Assembly: GCA_904063045.1 (NCBI GenBank)
Contig: CAJFCJ010000006.1
Coordinates: 248,001 to 312,000 of the forward strand
Origin: Dimorphilus gyrociliatus
Taxonomy: Eukaryota; Annelida; Polychaeta; Dinophilidae
Direction: 5' to 3'
Length of the DNA: 64,000 nt
Shown here: positions 39,984-52,000 of the stretch, piece after piece
Position numbering within the stretch: the stretch's first letter is position 1
How the letters are laid out: each line of letters begins with the position of its first letter
Notes under the pieces: model-generated
Told to the model about the DNA's origin: nothing
Seen by the model: only the letters and a program-made list of their open reading frames with translations
Database searches by the model: none
Program-made: the position numbers and the translations under genes

Positions 39984-41885
39984 GTAAACAAAAATACATT
40001 TAAAACCTGGAATAAACTATTCCAACTGCATTACAAACTAATGCATTTTTTTTTTAATAGTATAAATCAGAAATCATTAAAGCAGTTCTCAGACGAGGTT
40101 ATACAAACAACGATAACGATAAAAGTTAAACCTTTCCAGCTTCTTTAATTAGCAGTCTCTGCTAATCCTTTCTTTTTTTTTATTTTATATTTGCATACTG
40201 TATAATTTTTGACTAAATGCACGAAAAAGCGTTTAATCCAATTGATTAATATATAATAGACAAATCTATATGATTATGGAATATTCTATGTTCTGAATAC
40301 GTCATATTGTCTTATTATCATTGTAACAATATTTTAATAAAGATTTAAAAAATTATCTATCTATATTCTCTATCACACAAACGTGCTTGTTCCGTTTGTG
40401 GGACACTCTGTATCTTTAGCTGTATTCCAATTAGTGATAGACAGTATAATAATTATAGTAATAATAAAATTGACTATAAACAAAAGCAATAAATTGAATA
40501 TGACTTTCTTTATCTTTTTAATATGTTTCTATTTTTTTAGTATTCATTTATTTAAAAGGATCATGTTCATAATTGACTATCAGACTGGTATTCTCACTTT
40601 TCACCATTTAATGACTTTTCTCCGAATATATAAAGCAAATAGTTCTATATAAAAGAAAATTAAATATATAATCTGTAACACATTCCTATTATACACATTT
40701 TACATATAACACATAATAATAAAACTATATTATGAACTGGTGATAATTTGCATTGCTTTTTTAAAGTTGATTATGAATGTTGATGAAAATGTTCGTAAAT
40801 AATCTGGTATTGTAATGATAGGAAGAATATTATTTAAATTTGAAGGTAGCAACTGCAGTTGACATACTAACATAATTCATTTATCACTAAAATACATAGA
40901 ATATAGATTGTACCGATTGTACTGTATAATACAGTATGTACTATATATACAATATATATACTGTATACATATACATAGTATAGTAGTCAATTTACAAAAT
41001 AGATTTAATCCACAGTACATGTAATATTAATTTAGATGTAACATTTTTAATGATGTGAAAAAAATCAGTCTCCTCTTTCTCTTTTAAGTATAAAACCTGT
41101 GTAATTAAAAATGAAACTTTAAAAAGAGACTATAGTAAAGTAATTACGTAATGAAAATATACACTCTGATTAGTATAAGACTCTTACTAACTTTCACCAT
41201 TAAATGATTGTAATGGAGAACTTTTGTGATTGAATGGAAAAATTGAAAGTTTTCACTCCCATTTCAAAAGATTATTGGCAAATAGTCTTTAAAACTATAT
41301 TGAATTTCCAAAAAGAAAAAAATAACAATAACTACTTCTCTCCTTTCTCATTTCAGAAATTACTAATAGATAAGTTTTGTTTTAATAATGTATATACAGT
41401 ATATACTATATATATATATATATCATGCTAATTTCAACAATCAATAGTTTTTTAAGTCACCTGAAATAGGCCACTAATTTTTTTTTCTTTTTTGCTATTT
41501 TGTTATCTATGCATATCTGAAAGAAAAAAACCTTTAATCTACGAGTTTTTATAATAAACAGCAAAATTTCTTAATATTTTAAGTGTGTTTAACAGGGGTA
41601 ATTTATTTTCTCTCTTTCTTTATTTGTCTTTTTTTTATTACACCGACGACTAATTAATATAATTGGGTATTAATTTGATGATTTACAAGGTGAGATAACG
41701 ATATATATCACCTAGAAATTAAACTCGAATTGTTTACTATTAAGGTTTCTTTCTTTTCATGTTGATAATATTAATCAGGATATTTTTTTCTATCAAACGT
41801 ATATATTAGTATATATATACATTTATATGTATATAACATATGTACAGAGTACATTACTTTCTTACAAGCTTTTTTAATAAACAGA
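39984..41885. other. AT-rich intergenic stretch
   Basis: No supported gene on either strand over about 1.9 kb. May hold the 3' end of granulin-like gene B and the promoter of the ANL gene. A TA-rich run occurs at about 41400-41421. Confidence 0.5.
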
Positions 41886-43676
41886 ATGGAAAAATTATCC
41901 TATACATTCGGAAAAGTACCGACCTATTTTTCTACAACTTATGATACCCTAGCCTACTTTATAGATGATTATAACGAAAGGGAGGCTAACGAAGAGTTAT
42001 TCGTCTTTTACGATAAAGAGCTAAAAAGAACCTCATTAACAAGGTCCGAGTGGAGCAGACTGTCCACTAATATAGCTTGTAACATCTTGAAAAGAGGGGA
42101 AAAGGGTGATTATTATTGTATAATAATGCCGAATTGCCGGGAATTTCCAATTGCTTTCGTCGCTTTACAAAGACTAGGATTTAATACGGTGATTACGTCA
42201 GAATTACTAGATTTAGAAATAATATTGGATAAAATTACGTTATGTGGACTGGTTGTTTTTGTCAGTGATTTAAAAAAAATTGATTATACAAAGTTATTTA
42301 ATATTAAAAATATTATTTTAGTCGAGGACGAGGAGTTAGATACCAGACTGTACAAATATTTGGATGGACAAACAATTCTATTTTATCAAGAATTAATAAA
42401 AGACAGTGGGGACAGACCAAAATTTCCAAGAGTCCAAAGTGATGATAATCTGATTAGCATATTGACAAAAGATGAAGAGCAGACTATAAATATTATTCAA
42501 ATAGATCAGAGATACAATATAAATTACTTTTTCAATTGGACTAGATGTTCTAAAAAGAGTTCATTAAAATGTTTTGTAAATATACCCCTATCGGGCTATG
42601 GTCTAATACACGTTTTCGGGTCTGTATTTGGAAATAAAGTGATTACAGTGCAAACTCCCCTTGAAAGCAACGCAGACGGTAGGAGATTTGAAATGAGAAT
42701 GAGTAGTAATTTGAAATCATATAACAATAAAACAATAATAAATAACAACAAAGTCAAAATATCTTATAGTAAAATGTGCAAAAGAAAGAGAAAAACAATC
42801 TATAATAGTGGTTTTATTATTTTCTCATTTCGAATCTCATCATAAACAGAATTGATAAAAATTGCACAAATTATATGGAAGGAGGAATGTACAATTGTTG
42901 GGTTATTTGGTTATTCTCTCGATAAGATGGTGAGAAATCCAGATGCACTTGAATACTTTAAAGGTTATGTAAAAATAATATCAACATCAGGTTTGCCTCT
43001 ACACAGATCGATGGTTAATCGCATTTGGGATGTTCTACCGTCTGTTTGTGTATTAGATGTTGTATATACAATGGAAATCGGATTAGTTTACTCAAAAATT
43101 TGGACGGCTTCCGATACTGAATCAAAGGCCCTTCTATTACCTCTATCTGAATTATCTATTAGAGACGAGAATGGGGATGTAGTCGATAGAGGTCAGGTTG
43201 GAGAATTGTGGAGTAGAAACTCGGCATTTCTGAGATTGATAACAAAGCACGTTAATAATTGGCTCAAAACAAACGACTTTGCGGTTATGAATCAGTCAGG
43301 CTCCGTTGAGTTGTTAGGCAAAAAGAGCCAAGTAATTACAGTTGGTAATTATAAAGTTTACCCACTTTCTTTGGAAAGAGTCATAGATAACTGCGAGTGT
43401 GTCGAGAGAGTTGTCATTACAGGTATAAAAGACCATCTTTTAGGCCAGCAGCTCTGCCTAGTTGCTAAATTGACTAAAGAATGGCAAGCCTTTGAGGATG
43501 ACGCACGAAAGCAGATAATGAACTACTGGGAAGAAAACATGATCAGGAATGATCAAGGGACGAGTTACTTAAGGTTTAGTAAGATTCTTATCATAAAAGA
43601 ATGGCCAATGAATAGTTTACATAAGATATACCGGGAGAAATTGTTGGACCTATTGGAGGTGGGACCGTTACAATAA
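41886..43676 (+). CDS. ANL-superfamily acyl-CoA-synthetase-like protein, probably degenerate
   Basis: Two exons: 41886-42678 and 42850-43676 (TAA). Phase agrees; 539 residues, the normal length for 4-coumarate:CoA ligase or luciferase-like ANL enzymes that adenylate a carboxylate and load it on CoA. Family landmarks: early helical region DTLAYFIDDYNE, CIIMPNCREFPIAFVALQRLG, central LFGYSL, KIISTSGLPL, YTMEIG (for YGMTE), GELWSRN, WLKTNDFAVMNQSGSVELLGKK (for the TGD...DRxKD region), and PMNSLHKIYREKL with the catalytic-type Lys523. The P-loop (TSGTTGxPKG) that should follow DDN at residue 187 is not there; the sequence reads ISILTKDEEQTINIIQ. The hinge Arg is Lys. It may be a pseudoenzyme. The frame is fully open, so it is not an obvious pseudogene. 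Confidence 0.82.
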
Positions 43677-43734
43677 TAATAATAACAATACAGTATTAAT
43701 AATGACAATACCACTGTTACTAATATTAACAACC

Positions 43735-43773
<39 letters not shown>
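43672..43773. repeat. (AAT)n microsatellite
   Basis: AATAAT-type repeats begin at the stop codon of the ANL gene and continue for about 100 bp, with a pure block at about 43735-43772. Confidence 0.9.
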
Positions 43774-43774
<1 letters not shown>

Positions 43775-44893
43775 AAAAGAAAGGCAAAAAGAACTAAGCC
43801 ATCTTCAATCTTTTTTCAAACGATTTTAAGAACTTGTCCAACTTAGACAACTTATAGTAATTTGCACCTGTCACCGTTCGTTTCACCTCTACTCACCAAG
43901 ACGACTTCCTCCTTGTCAAGAACTTTTCACCTTATGACGTAACGGTTCATCCTCAACCATTTACGTGTCTTTTTCACCAATAGAGTAATCATATGGCCTA
44001 GTGATTTGATAAGAGAATGAACAACAAACACAAATAGGTTTGCTGTTAGAATTCAAACTAACGTAATATGACCTAAATTGAACATTACATAGTATTATCA
44101 CTATTATTAGTATTACGTCTAGAGAACAGTATATCATGTATCTTATCATTTTAGCATCCCTTTAAAAGATTTAAAATGCCGTTTATTCCCATACGAACCT
44201 CCTCTGCTCCATTCATTTGCTTCTAATTGCTTTAAATGCTCAATTAACACTTGAAAATAATTAAAAATCTTTTCTCCCCTTTTATGTAAAGGTAATAATG
44301 ATTATGTGAACAATAACTAACGTTTAACGGGTGCTCTTTGAATGCTTGTGATAATCACCTACCTGAGAATTGGCTACCCGCGGTGTAATTTTATAATATA
44401 TACTACGTATAAAAGTGATTAAGCTTTGGCATTTTTATTCTTGTTTGGTAAAGAATGCCTTTGTCAAAAGGAAAAAACAACACTTAACAGAAATTAATAT
44501 GTATTATAAATAACTCGGGGAAGCATTAAACATGCTCATTTCATCTTTTCTTCGATAATAATCCTTGCATCATAAGGAAATATATGCCAGTTTCATTTAA
44601 CTTATACGCCGACTTTCTTTTACTCTTACTTTCAATAAATTTTTATCTAGATGGCGTGGAAATCAGTTATATCATAAGGGGGGTTGGTGGGTAGGTGGGG
44701 GGCTTAGAAAGAGGATTTACAAAAAGAGAATTTTCGGTGAGGGGGATTGCAGCGCGGGGGGTTAAATTAGTAGGGGTAGTGGGGCCCTCTAACGGCTTAT
44801 CTATAACATTTTTTTTCGCTAAGAAAACAACTTGAATAAATACAACTAACTTTCAGTTTTTCACACAACATTCGGGCCCCCGATTTACGGTCG
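43774..44893. other. Intergenic stretch with a G-rich block
   Basis: No gene recognised. From about 44680 to 44785 the plus strand carries many runs of 3-6 G (GGGGGG, GTGGGTAGGTGGGGGG, GCGCGGGGGG, GGGGTAGTGGGGCCC), unusual in this AT-rich DNA and able in principle to form G-quadruplexes. It lies 100-200 bp upstream of the ankyrin-like gene. Confidence 0.6.
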
Positions 44894-45990
44894 ATGAACG
44901 AACGTGATTTGAATACGTTCTATTTGATTAGTAATTCTTAGCGGTCGCTTGTCAGTTCCTAGCAGGAATTTTATTATTATAGAACGTTGCGGTTGTTTGG
45001 ATTGCTTATATTCTCTTCGTTATTTAATCCTCTATTATCAAACTAATAATTTGGAAAAGAAAGAATGATTTTAGAATGAAAAACTCTTGTACAGGTTGGT
45101 AGTTAAGAGAAAAACAGAGAAAGGGTGGTTAACTTCTTTCTTTTTTTAAAATATACAAGCGCTTATAAATTTATATAAATTTATTAATCGCTTCTATTCA
45201 CTTCTGTTTATTTTACTTTTATATATGTTCAAACACAGGGAGCGAGCTGTTCGAAGCTGTTGTTAGGAACGACGAAGAAGCAGTGGAGAGAATACTATCA
45301 AATAATTCCTGTAGAGTAGATCCTGTAGTTTTCCTATGCGCTACCATAGAACAAAGAAACTTGGTAATAGTCAGACAGCTTCTGCCCAGCGTTTCGAATG
45401 CCATTAAGCTCGCTTCAATTGTCCATATATTGACCGAGCCGATATCGAAATGGACGTTTGACAGAGAAAGGGAAGATTCAAATGCATACAAAGTCACCAT
45501 AGAGATATTAAAATCGATGTCACATTATCGAGATATAGGCGTAATACTTGACGAAAAGCAAAGAAAAGAACAACAATTACTATTCGGGGATAATTACTGG
45601 CACGTTGAATTTGAAAGAAAGAATATTAGAAAAAAATTGGAAGAAATAGGTCTCATAGGACTCGCAATCTCCTATGGGAAGTACTCTATTGCATGTCTTC
45701 TCTATTCAGCCGCTCTAGACGTTGACGCTGGCAGAAAGATTCAAAAGAATCCAGAGATATATAAGGATTTTGTAGATAATGATTGCGAATTATACCCGAT
45801 TAATTCCCCCCCGCCTCTCCTATTACTCACAAGAACTAAATGCTCCGCGTTTGCCCAACTCATCACAACTGACCCCGATTGCGTAACTTATGTTCAACGG
45901 ATACGGATGCCGCCCTCCTTTGTCAAGTTTCTTCGAGAATTCTTTGATGACTTTCAGCCTAAAATATCTCTTAACTTTGAAACTGTCTAA
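44894..45990 (+). CDS. Small ankyrin-like helical protein
   Basis: Main exon 45239-45990 (TAA). The acceptor AACACAG at 45238 requires one base from an upstream exon. A fitting first exon is 44894-44930, encoding MNERDLNTFYLI and ending in A|GTAATT, which closes the phase and gives 262 residues. The frame then reads SELFEAVVRNDEEAVERILSNN, the typical start of an ankyrin repeat. A second ankyrin-like pattern is around IGLAISYGKYSIACLLYSAALDVDA. No enzyme motif or membrane segment is visible. Family not recognised. The first exon is a prediction; the main exon is solid. Confidence 0.6.
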
Positions 45991-46058
45991 TCATTTGAAC
46001 CTGATAATCTTTATTTAGGAAAATAATTGCTATTGAACAAGATTTTCACAAATTTCTA

Positions 46059-49000
46059 TTATTTTTTTGTTGGATGATGAAGTAGTCCCCCATATTCCTG
46101 AAGCGCTTGTCGTAAGGCTTTAGAAACCTAGAGGGTAATTTCATTAATATCTTAATTGCAGCGGTAATTAAACCATTAACTTACTCTGGGGCACGTGGAA
46201 ATCGTACAATCAACCAACACCGGGTACATATCAATCACCTGCCGCCAAATATCCTCATCCACATCAGTAACTTCCGATTTTTTCAAAGTCACCAGAAGCG
46301 TTGCAATGGCCTTAAGCACAGACGTCATCTCTGAGGTTCTTGCGCGAGGAAGTGGACATTTTCCACTCAATCTTTCATCTTCGACGTACTTACAAAGAAC
46401 AGCGTGGCAACGTTGCACGAGAGCGGAAACGGCTAATTTCGTTAGGGATCCCTCTGCCCATGCTGCTTGTTTGCTAATGAAAGAAAACTGCAAAAGTGTT
46501 TCAAAACAAGTCTTTGCGAAATCTTCGCGTAATGTTCTAGACGATTCTGTATCTATAAAAGGTCCTTGGGCAGCAGAATGAATAGAACCTCTATTTAATA
46601 GATTCATTGCGTGCACAAGAAATGGTCTAGGCACAGCATCACTATGAGGTAGCACTTCATCTCGCAATAAACTGACAACTCGAACATCCAATGCTTCATG
46701 TTCTTCATGTTCTTCGGCTGTTAATGAAGACGGTGCCTCACTAAGATAAGAGAAAAGAGTGTCAAATAGGGATAATAAACAAAAACAACAACAGCCACTA
46801 TTTATCTTATATATCTCTTACTTGGGGCAAAAAAGAAAGTTTTCCAAGCAGGGAGCTAACGCCTTCCACATTCCCGCAAACTCAGCTTCTTATAGAAAAA
46901 AACAGTTTTTCATTAAAAAGATCGTGCCTTATCTAATGAACTTACGATTTTTTAAAGATACGGGTATTCCGACTTGTAAAACATCTAATAAACAAGTAAT
47001 TGCTGTTATCCATGTATTTGATCTAACTTGAGAGTATTTCTCTTCTAGTATTCTTCCGAATGCCTATATAAAGGAAATAGGAAGAGGAATTAATTAAGAA
47101 TTACTTTGGTTTTCAGGGTGACGTCATTTGGAGCAATCTTGCCTCAGACAGCGGTTAAATATGACACGAAAACGTAATCGACGTTCGGAAATGTCCAAAA
47201 TTATGCAAGATTTGCTAGGAATGCGCATAATTCGAGTGTCAAACTACGTAACAGCCGTCAATTTTTATCGTTGTATATATTTTTCTGATGGCGTTTAAAA
47301 AGATAAGCTAATGTTCCAAATATATGCAAATGAAGTAGGGAAAAATTGGTCTGTGAATGACGTTCGCTCTCAGGCAATTCACGTAACAGAATCGTTCAGG
47401 CGTTTTATGCACGATATACGAATCAGGCATTCTAGTTATATCGACCTCATTGAAAGAGATACCGACCAACGATAATGACGCAACTCCGTAATAGAAATTT
47501 AAAAGCGTCTCTCCAAAGACGGTCCTATTCCCCCACAACACCAATAAAACGGAAGGATCTTGTAGATAATCCTAATCTGCTTACGCAAACGACGGGACTG
47601 ATAAACGAATAGTATAGATAAGGACGACATGATAACCTGGCAGTCTCCCCACTTAACGCGACGCCAACGTCACTCAAAAATTGTAATGACGTAAGCGAAC
47701 GTTATGACGTCACAGCGTCCGCGACGTCTACGTGTGTGTATGCATGGTCGGCTTGATTAGCGATAACGTAACCTACTTCTGATGCTTTTAGGATTTTCTT
47801 CCGTTATTCAAGTGTTTAGGCTTAAACTTTCTCTTTGTTTCTTATCATCAATAATTTATAACGACAAATGGTTGTTTACAAACTATACAATTTAATAAGA
47901 GGCAGAGTTCACGACCGAGCCTGATTATGAAGCGATGAACGATGGATGATGATGTAATCATTACGTCATAAGACGAATGAGAGGCTGCAAGTGAGTAGTT
48001 GCAGAGAATGCGTCTCTATACTTCACTCCTATGCTCCTTCGTACGAGAGAAAAATTTCTTTTATAATTAAAAATTATAAGACACCCCCGAAGCGATCGTT
48101 CGACCGAGCCTGAGGCTCGAAAGCGGTACTTTGAGGCTAGTTGAATGCTCGTTAGTTTAATTAAGCAACACAACGTGGAAGAATCACGTGTGTTACGCAA
48201 TTTAGCCTTATTGGCACAAGAAGAAATATATAGATGGTTCGAATTAATCGTTTCAAACAAACCTTCCATCGTTATGTAATATCTAAAAGGGACGTTCGTT
48301 TTTTAACAAACAAACCTGCCGTCGACTCCTCAGACTACAAACGCTTGCGCAATTCAGACACGTTGACCGAATTAAATATATGCTCGAAGGATTTTCGCAC
48401 GAGATGTTTGTTTATTAAATAGGCTGCTTGAACAAAAATGAAAGTCTAGAAAACAAACAGTTATCCAACAAACCCATTACGAGGATAGACTTTCGTAGAT
48501 AAGGGTCTTCTAATATGAACATCTAAAGCAGCTTCAAAATCGCTAAAAGCGAATCGCTAAGACATCAAAGAGCGTAAGATGACGTGAATTTTTTTACAGT
48601 CTCAAACGCCGCCGTCTTTCTCACGGAATTTTAATGTGAAAGTGACGGCTTCGATGAACGCGTCTATAATACCGTAGAAGGATTACACAACACCTATGTC
48701 GTTTAGAGAAAGAGACGTCAGAATTTAGTGACGCAACTTACGACAAAATGATGACGTCATGTTTTAGAATATTTCAACTTTTATTGCTCGAATAAGCTTA
48801 GTGAAAGTCGTTGCCGCACTCAAATGAAAAAGTCATTTTAAGACGCCCGACCTTTATAATTGACGAGGCGAACTATTTAGATTTATAGCTATTTAAATGT
48901 TCTTAGAACTTAAATGTTTACCAACCGAAAATAAAAGAACATTTATATGACATACATTTCAGTATCAATTGTCAACAATGCTAATAATGAGAGGAAAGAA

Positions 49001-52000
49001 TAATAGGGAAAAATTGAAAATAATCTCATAAAACCAGGAACGAATGGGCGTGTTCATTGATTAAACCGCATTCTGATTGGCTCACTATGATAGCGACTAC
49101 TATTCAGGCAATTATGTAACATTTGGTAATATTACATAATCTTTGCGATGCCTGGCGCGATGAGCGTGCTCCCCACACTCGGCCAACTGATGACTAGGAC
49201 TCAACTCCTTTTACCAACCGAACGTGCTAAATTCCATGTGCAAAGTTTACTATAACTTTTAAAGAAGTTACTTTTTGATAGATACCTACCCTCTACGGCT
49301 GCTGTCCGTTGCAAAGAATACCGGTAAGGATATTGACCAATAGTAAAGTGTTACTTTAAAATTTATCTGATATGTTATGGACAAGAAAAGTTATATTATT
49401 ATGAAAATTGTAATCGATCTTTTAAAATCACATTTCTCATAGCTAAGTAATAAAGAAGTTATATTAATATTAACTATATAAAGTATATATATATATATGT
49501 GTATATTTATATATGTGGATTAAAATAGATAAATCATTGCTAAAAATAGCTAATGTTTAGAAACTTGGAAACGCGCAGCAAAAAGGTGTAAACACTTGAC
49601 GCTCTATAAACGCCCATCTTACACACTTCGCATTTAAAGAGACGCCACTCCAGAACAAATACGTCGCAAGACAGGTGCTGACAGCCACTCGGTTGGCGTA
49701 ATTATTTTTTCCTTTTTCCTAATTACATTATGACCAATTATTTTTGCTTAATCAATATTTATAAAGTGGTGATTTTATTTCCGTGTTCTTTAAAATTAAT
49801 TAAGACCTCTTTTCTTTATTTTATCCATTGTTAAAACAATGACACCTGTCACAATTTAACAATTAGGGAATAGTAGAAAAACGCTTTTATCTCCCTCTAG
49901 CGGATTAGCTTTTAGACAACCTCTCGATCATTACGCCACCTGGCGAAAACTCTCTTGAATCAAGACATTTGCTTTTGTTTAAAACAATATAAAATTGTAT
50001 AGAAAATTGAACTTTTATGGACAATAGTCAATTGATAGATTTGAAAACTGAAACTCTTTGTGTTAAAATTACTTAAATATGACTATGGTAACGCTTCGCA
50101 CACGCTTGCATGCATGCATGCATGCATGTATTATTAACGACGCCAACTTTCATGCATTTACTATGCATCCAATGCAAGCTAATTATGTAATGTTACGTCA
50201 CCGTTACATCATACAATCTAATAGCAGGATGTTATAGAGGGCAGCTGGAAAGCGTGCTCGGCTATGTTGTGAGGTTCATTCTTTATTTTACTTCAATATT
50301 TTATTATATAGATTCTAAGTCATTCTCAATAAAAACGTGACATAGAGTAGTATATAAATTCTAAAACAATTGGTGAAAACAAGTCAAAGGTCACGTGAAA
50401 CGGTTTTGTAACCAATCAGCGAGGCGTTCACGCCGACTTGACTCAGGGTTACGCGAGTTTAAAGTTGATTACGTAATCGAACTTTGCTGCCAACGCGCAC
50501 TTTCCAACTGGTATTTCTACGCGTAGCTTTAAATGAACTGAGGACGTCGAAAAAATAAAGAATTTCTGGAAACGTTACACAATACTTCGTCATCATGTAA
50601 GTGTCTTACGTCAAAATCTATTCGAGGACGGTGGCCTAGTTGTATCTATATCTAACAACCTAGAACAATAAGACGCAATTCGTCGTAATTCGACGCCATG
50701 TTTGACTTTTCTTACCTGTAGTTGTCCTCGTTCTTAGTTTTATAATGCTTTATTTTTTTTCAGGTTTTTTGCTCAAGCTATTTTTTCTCCCAAGCGGGGT
50801 CGGCCAGCTAGCCTCCCCCGCCATTCAAAATGCTCAGCCTAATTCCGCGATCATCCTCGAATCCGAATCCGTCAGTCTACCCACCCGTGCACTCAGCAAC
50901 CGAAAGGCCGTTTAAGGCATATCCACGATCAAACTTCACGACGTCTACCTTTTACTCCCCACACCTTAGCGCCATGGACCTAAGGCCCTCTTCTAGTTCA
51001 TACCAAGCTTACCATCAGCCATCAGAAATGGCAACCTACCAGCCCATGACACCCGACTTTTCCTCTCTCCCTAGCCTACCTTTCAGCGCAACAATGACTT
51101 CTCTAAATGGGTCGTCACATATTCAGCCTACAAATCCAACATTCGCAGGAAATGTCCATTCAACCCATGGCTCAAGTATTTTAGCGGCAATAGATATTAG
51201 AAATAATGGTGTTTCTATGACCGCAACAACAACGACGCCTTCCTCAAACAGCATTTCATCGTCAAACTCAACAGCACCTCCAACTACGGACGTTCCGACG
51301 TCATCATCAACAAATGAGAATAACTCTAGCTCATTTTCAATGCCTCCGAAAAAGAGGCCACACTCAGTTCCAGAGGAATTAAAAGATAACACTTATTGGG
51401 AGAAGCGCAAAAAGAATAATGATTCAGCAAAACGCTCTCGCGATCAACGACGAGCAAAAGAAGAGCAAATCGCTATGAGAGTCGTTTATTTAGAGCAAGA
51501 AAATTTGCAATTGCGAACCGAAGTTGGAATACTGAAAGGGGAAATTGACAAACTGAGGTGTTTACTATGCAACACGTAGATGGCGCTGATATATCTTTTA
51601 TATATGTTGAGACTTTTTCTACTGCATTTTACCGTATGTCTTAGTTTTTATATATGTTTTTAATAACCTCAGACCGTGTCTGCATTTCTTAAATCTCAGT
51701 ATTTCGTATAACGACATGGCTCATTGAAATAATATAAACTTGAAAAATTTTGTACATTACTTACTGAAACTATCTTTTCGAGGACTCCTTTTTTAATTAC
51801 AACGCCCATTTTAGCTGTCTTCTCGTATAAAGTAACTACTTGTTCCATACACTGTTCAGCCATAGCCACAAAATGAGAGCAACTAATCGGTGACGTCGAA
51901 GCTGAACTAGCTAATTTAGGTGAGTCAACGGCATAGAGAACGAATTTCAGCATTAAGTCAAATAATTCCGGCGACATAGAAAGGCACTCGCAATTCTGAA

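Noticed and set aside
42679-42845. Continuation of the first ANL ORF beyond 42678
   Set aside because: The added residues are Asn/Lys-rich and unlike the family; splicing at G|GTAGGA to CAG|AATTG restores family sequence in phase.
48230-48250. GGTTCGAATT resembling a tRNA B-box
   Set aside because: No matching A-box or cloverleaf stems around it; no tRNA was supported anywhere.
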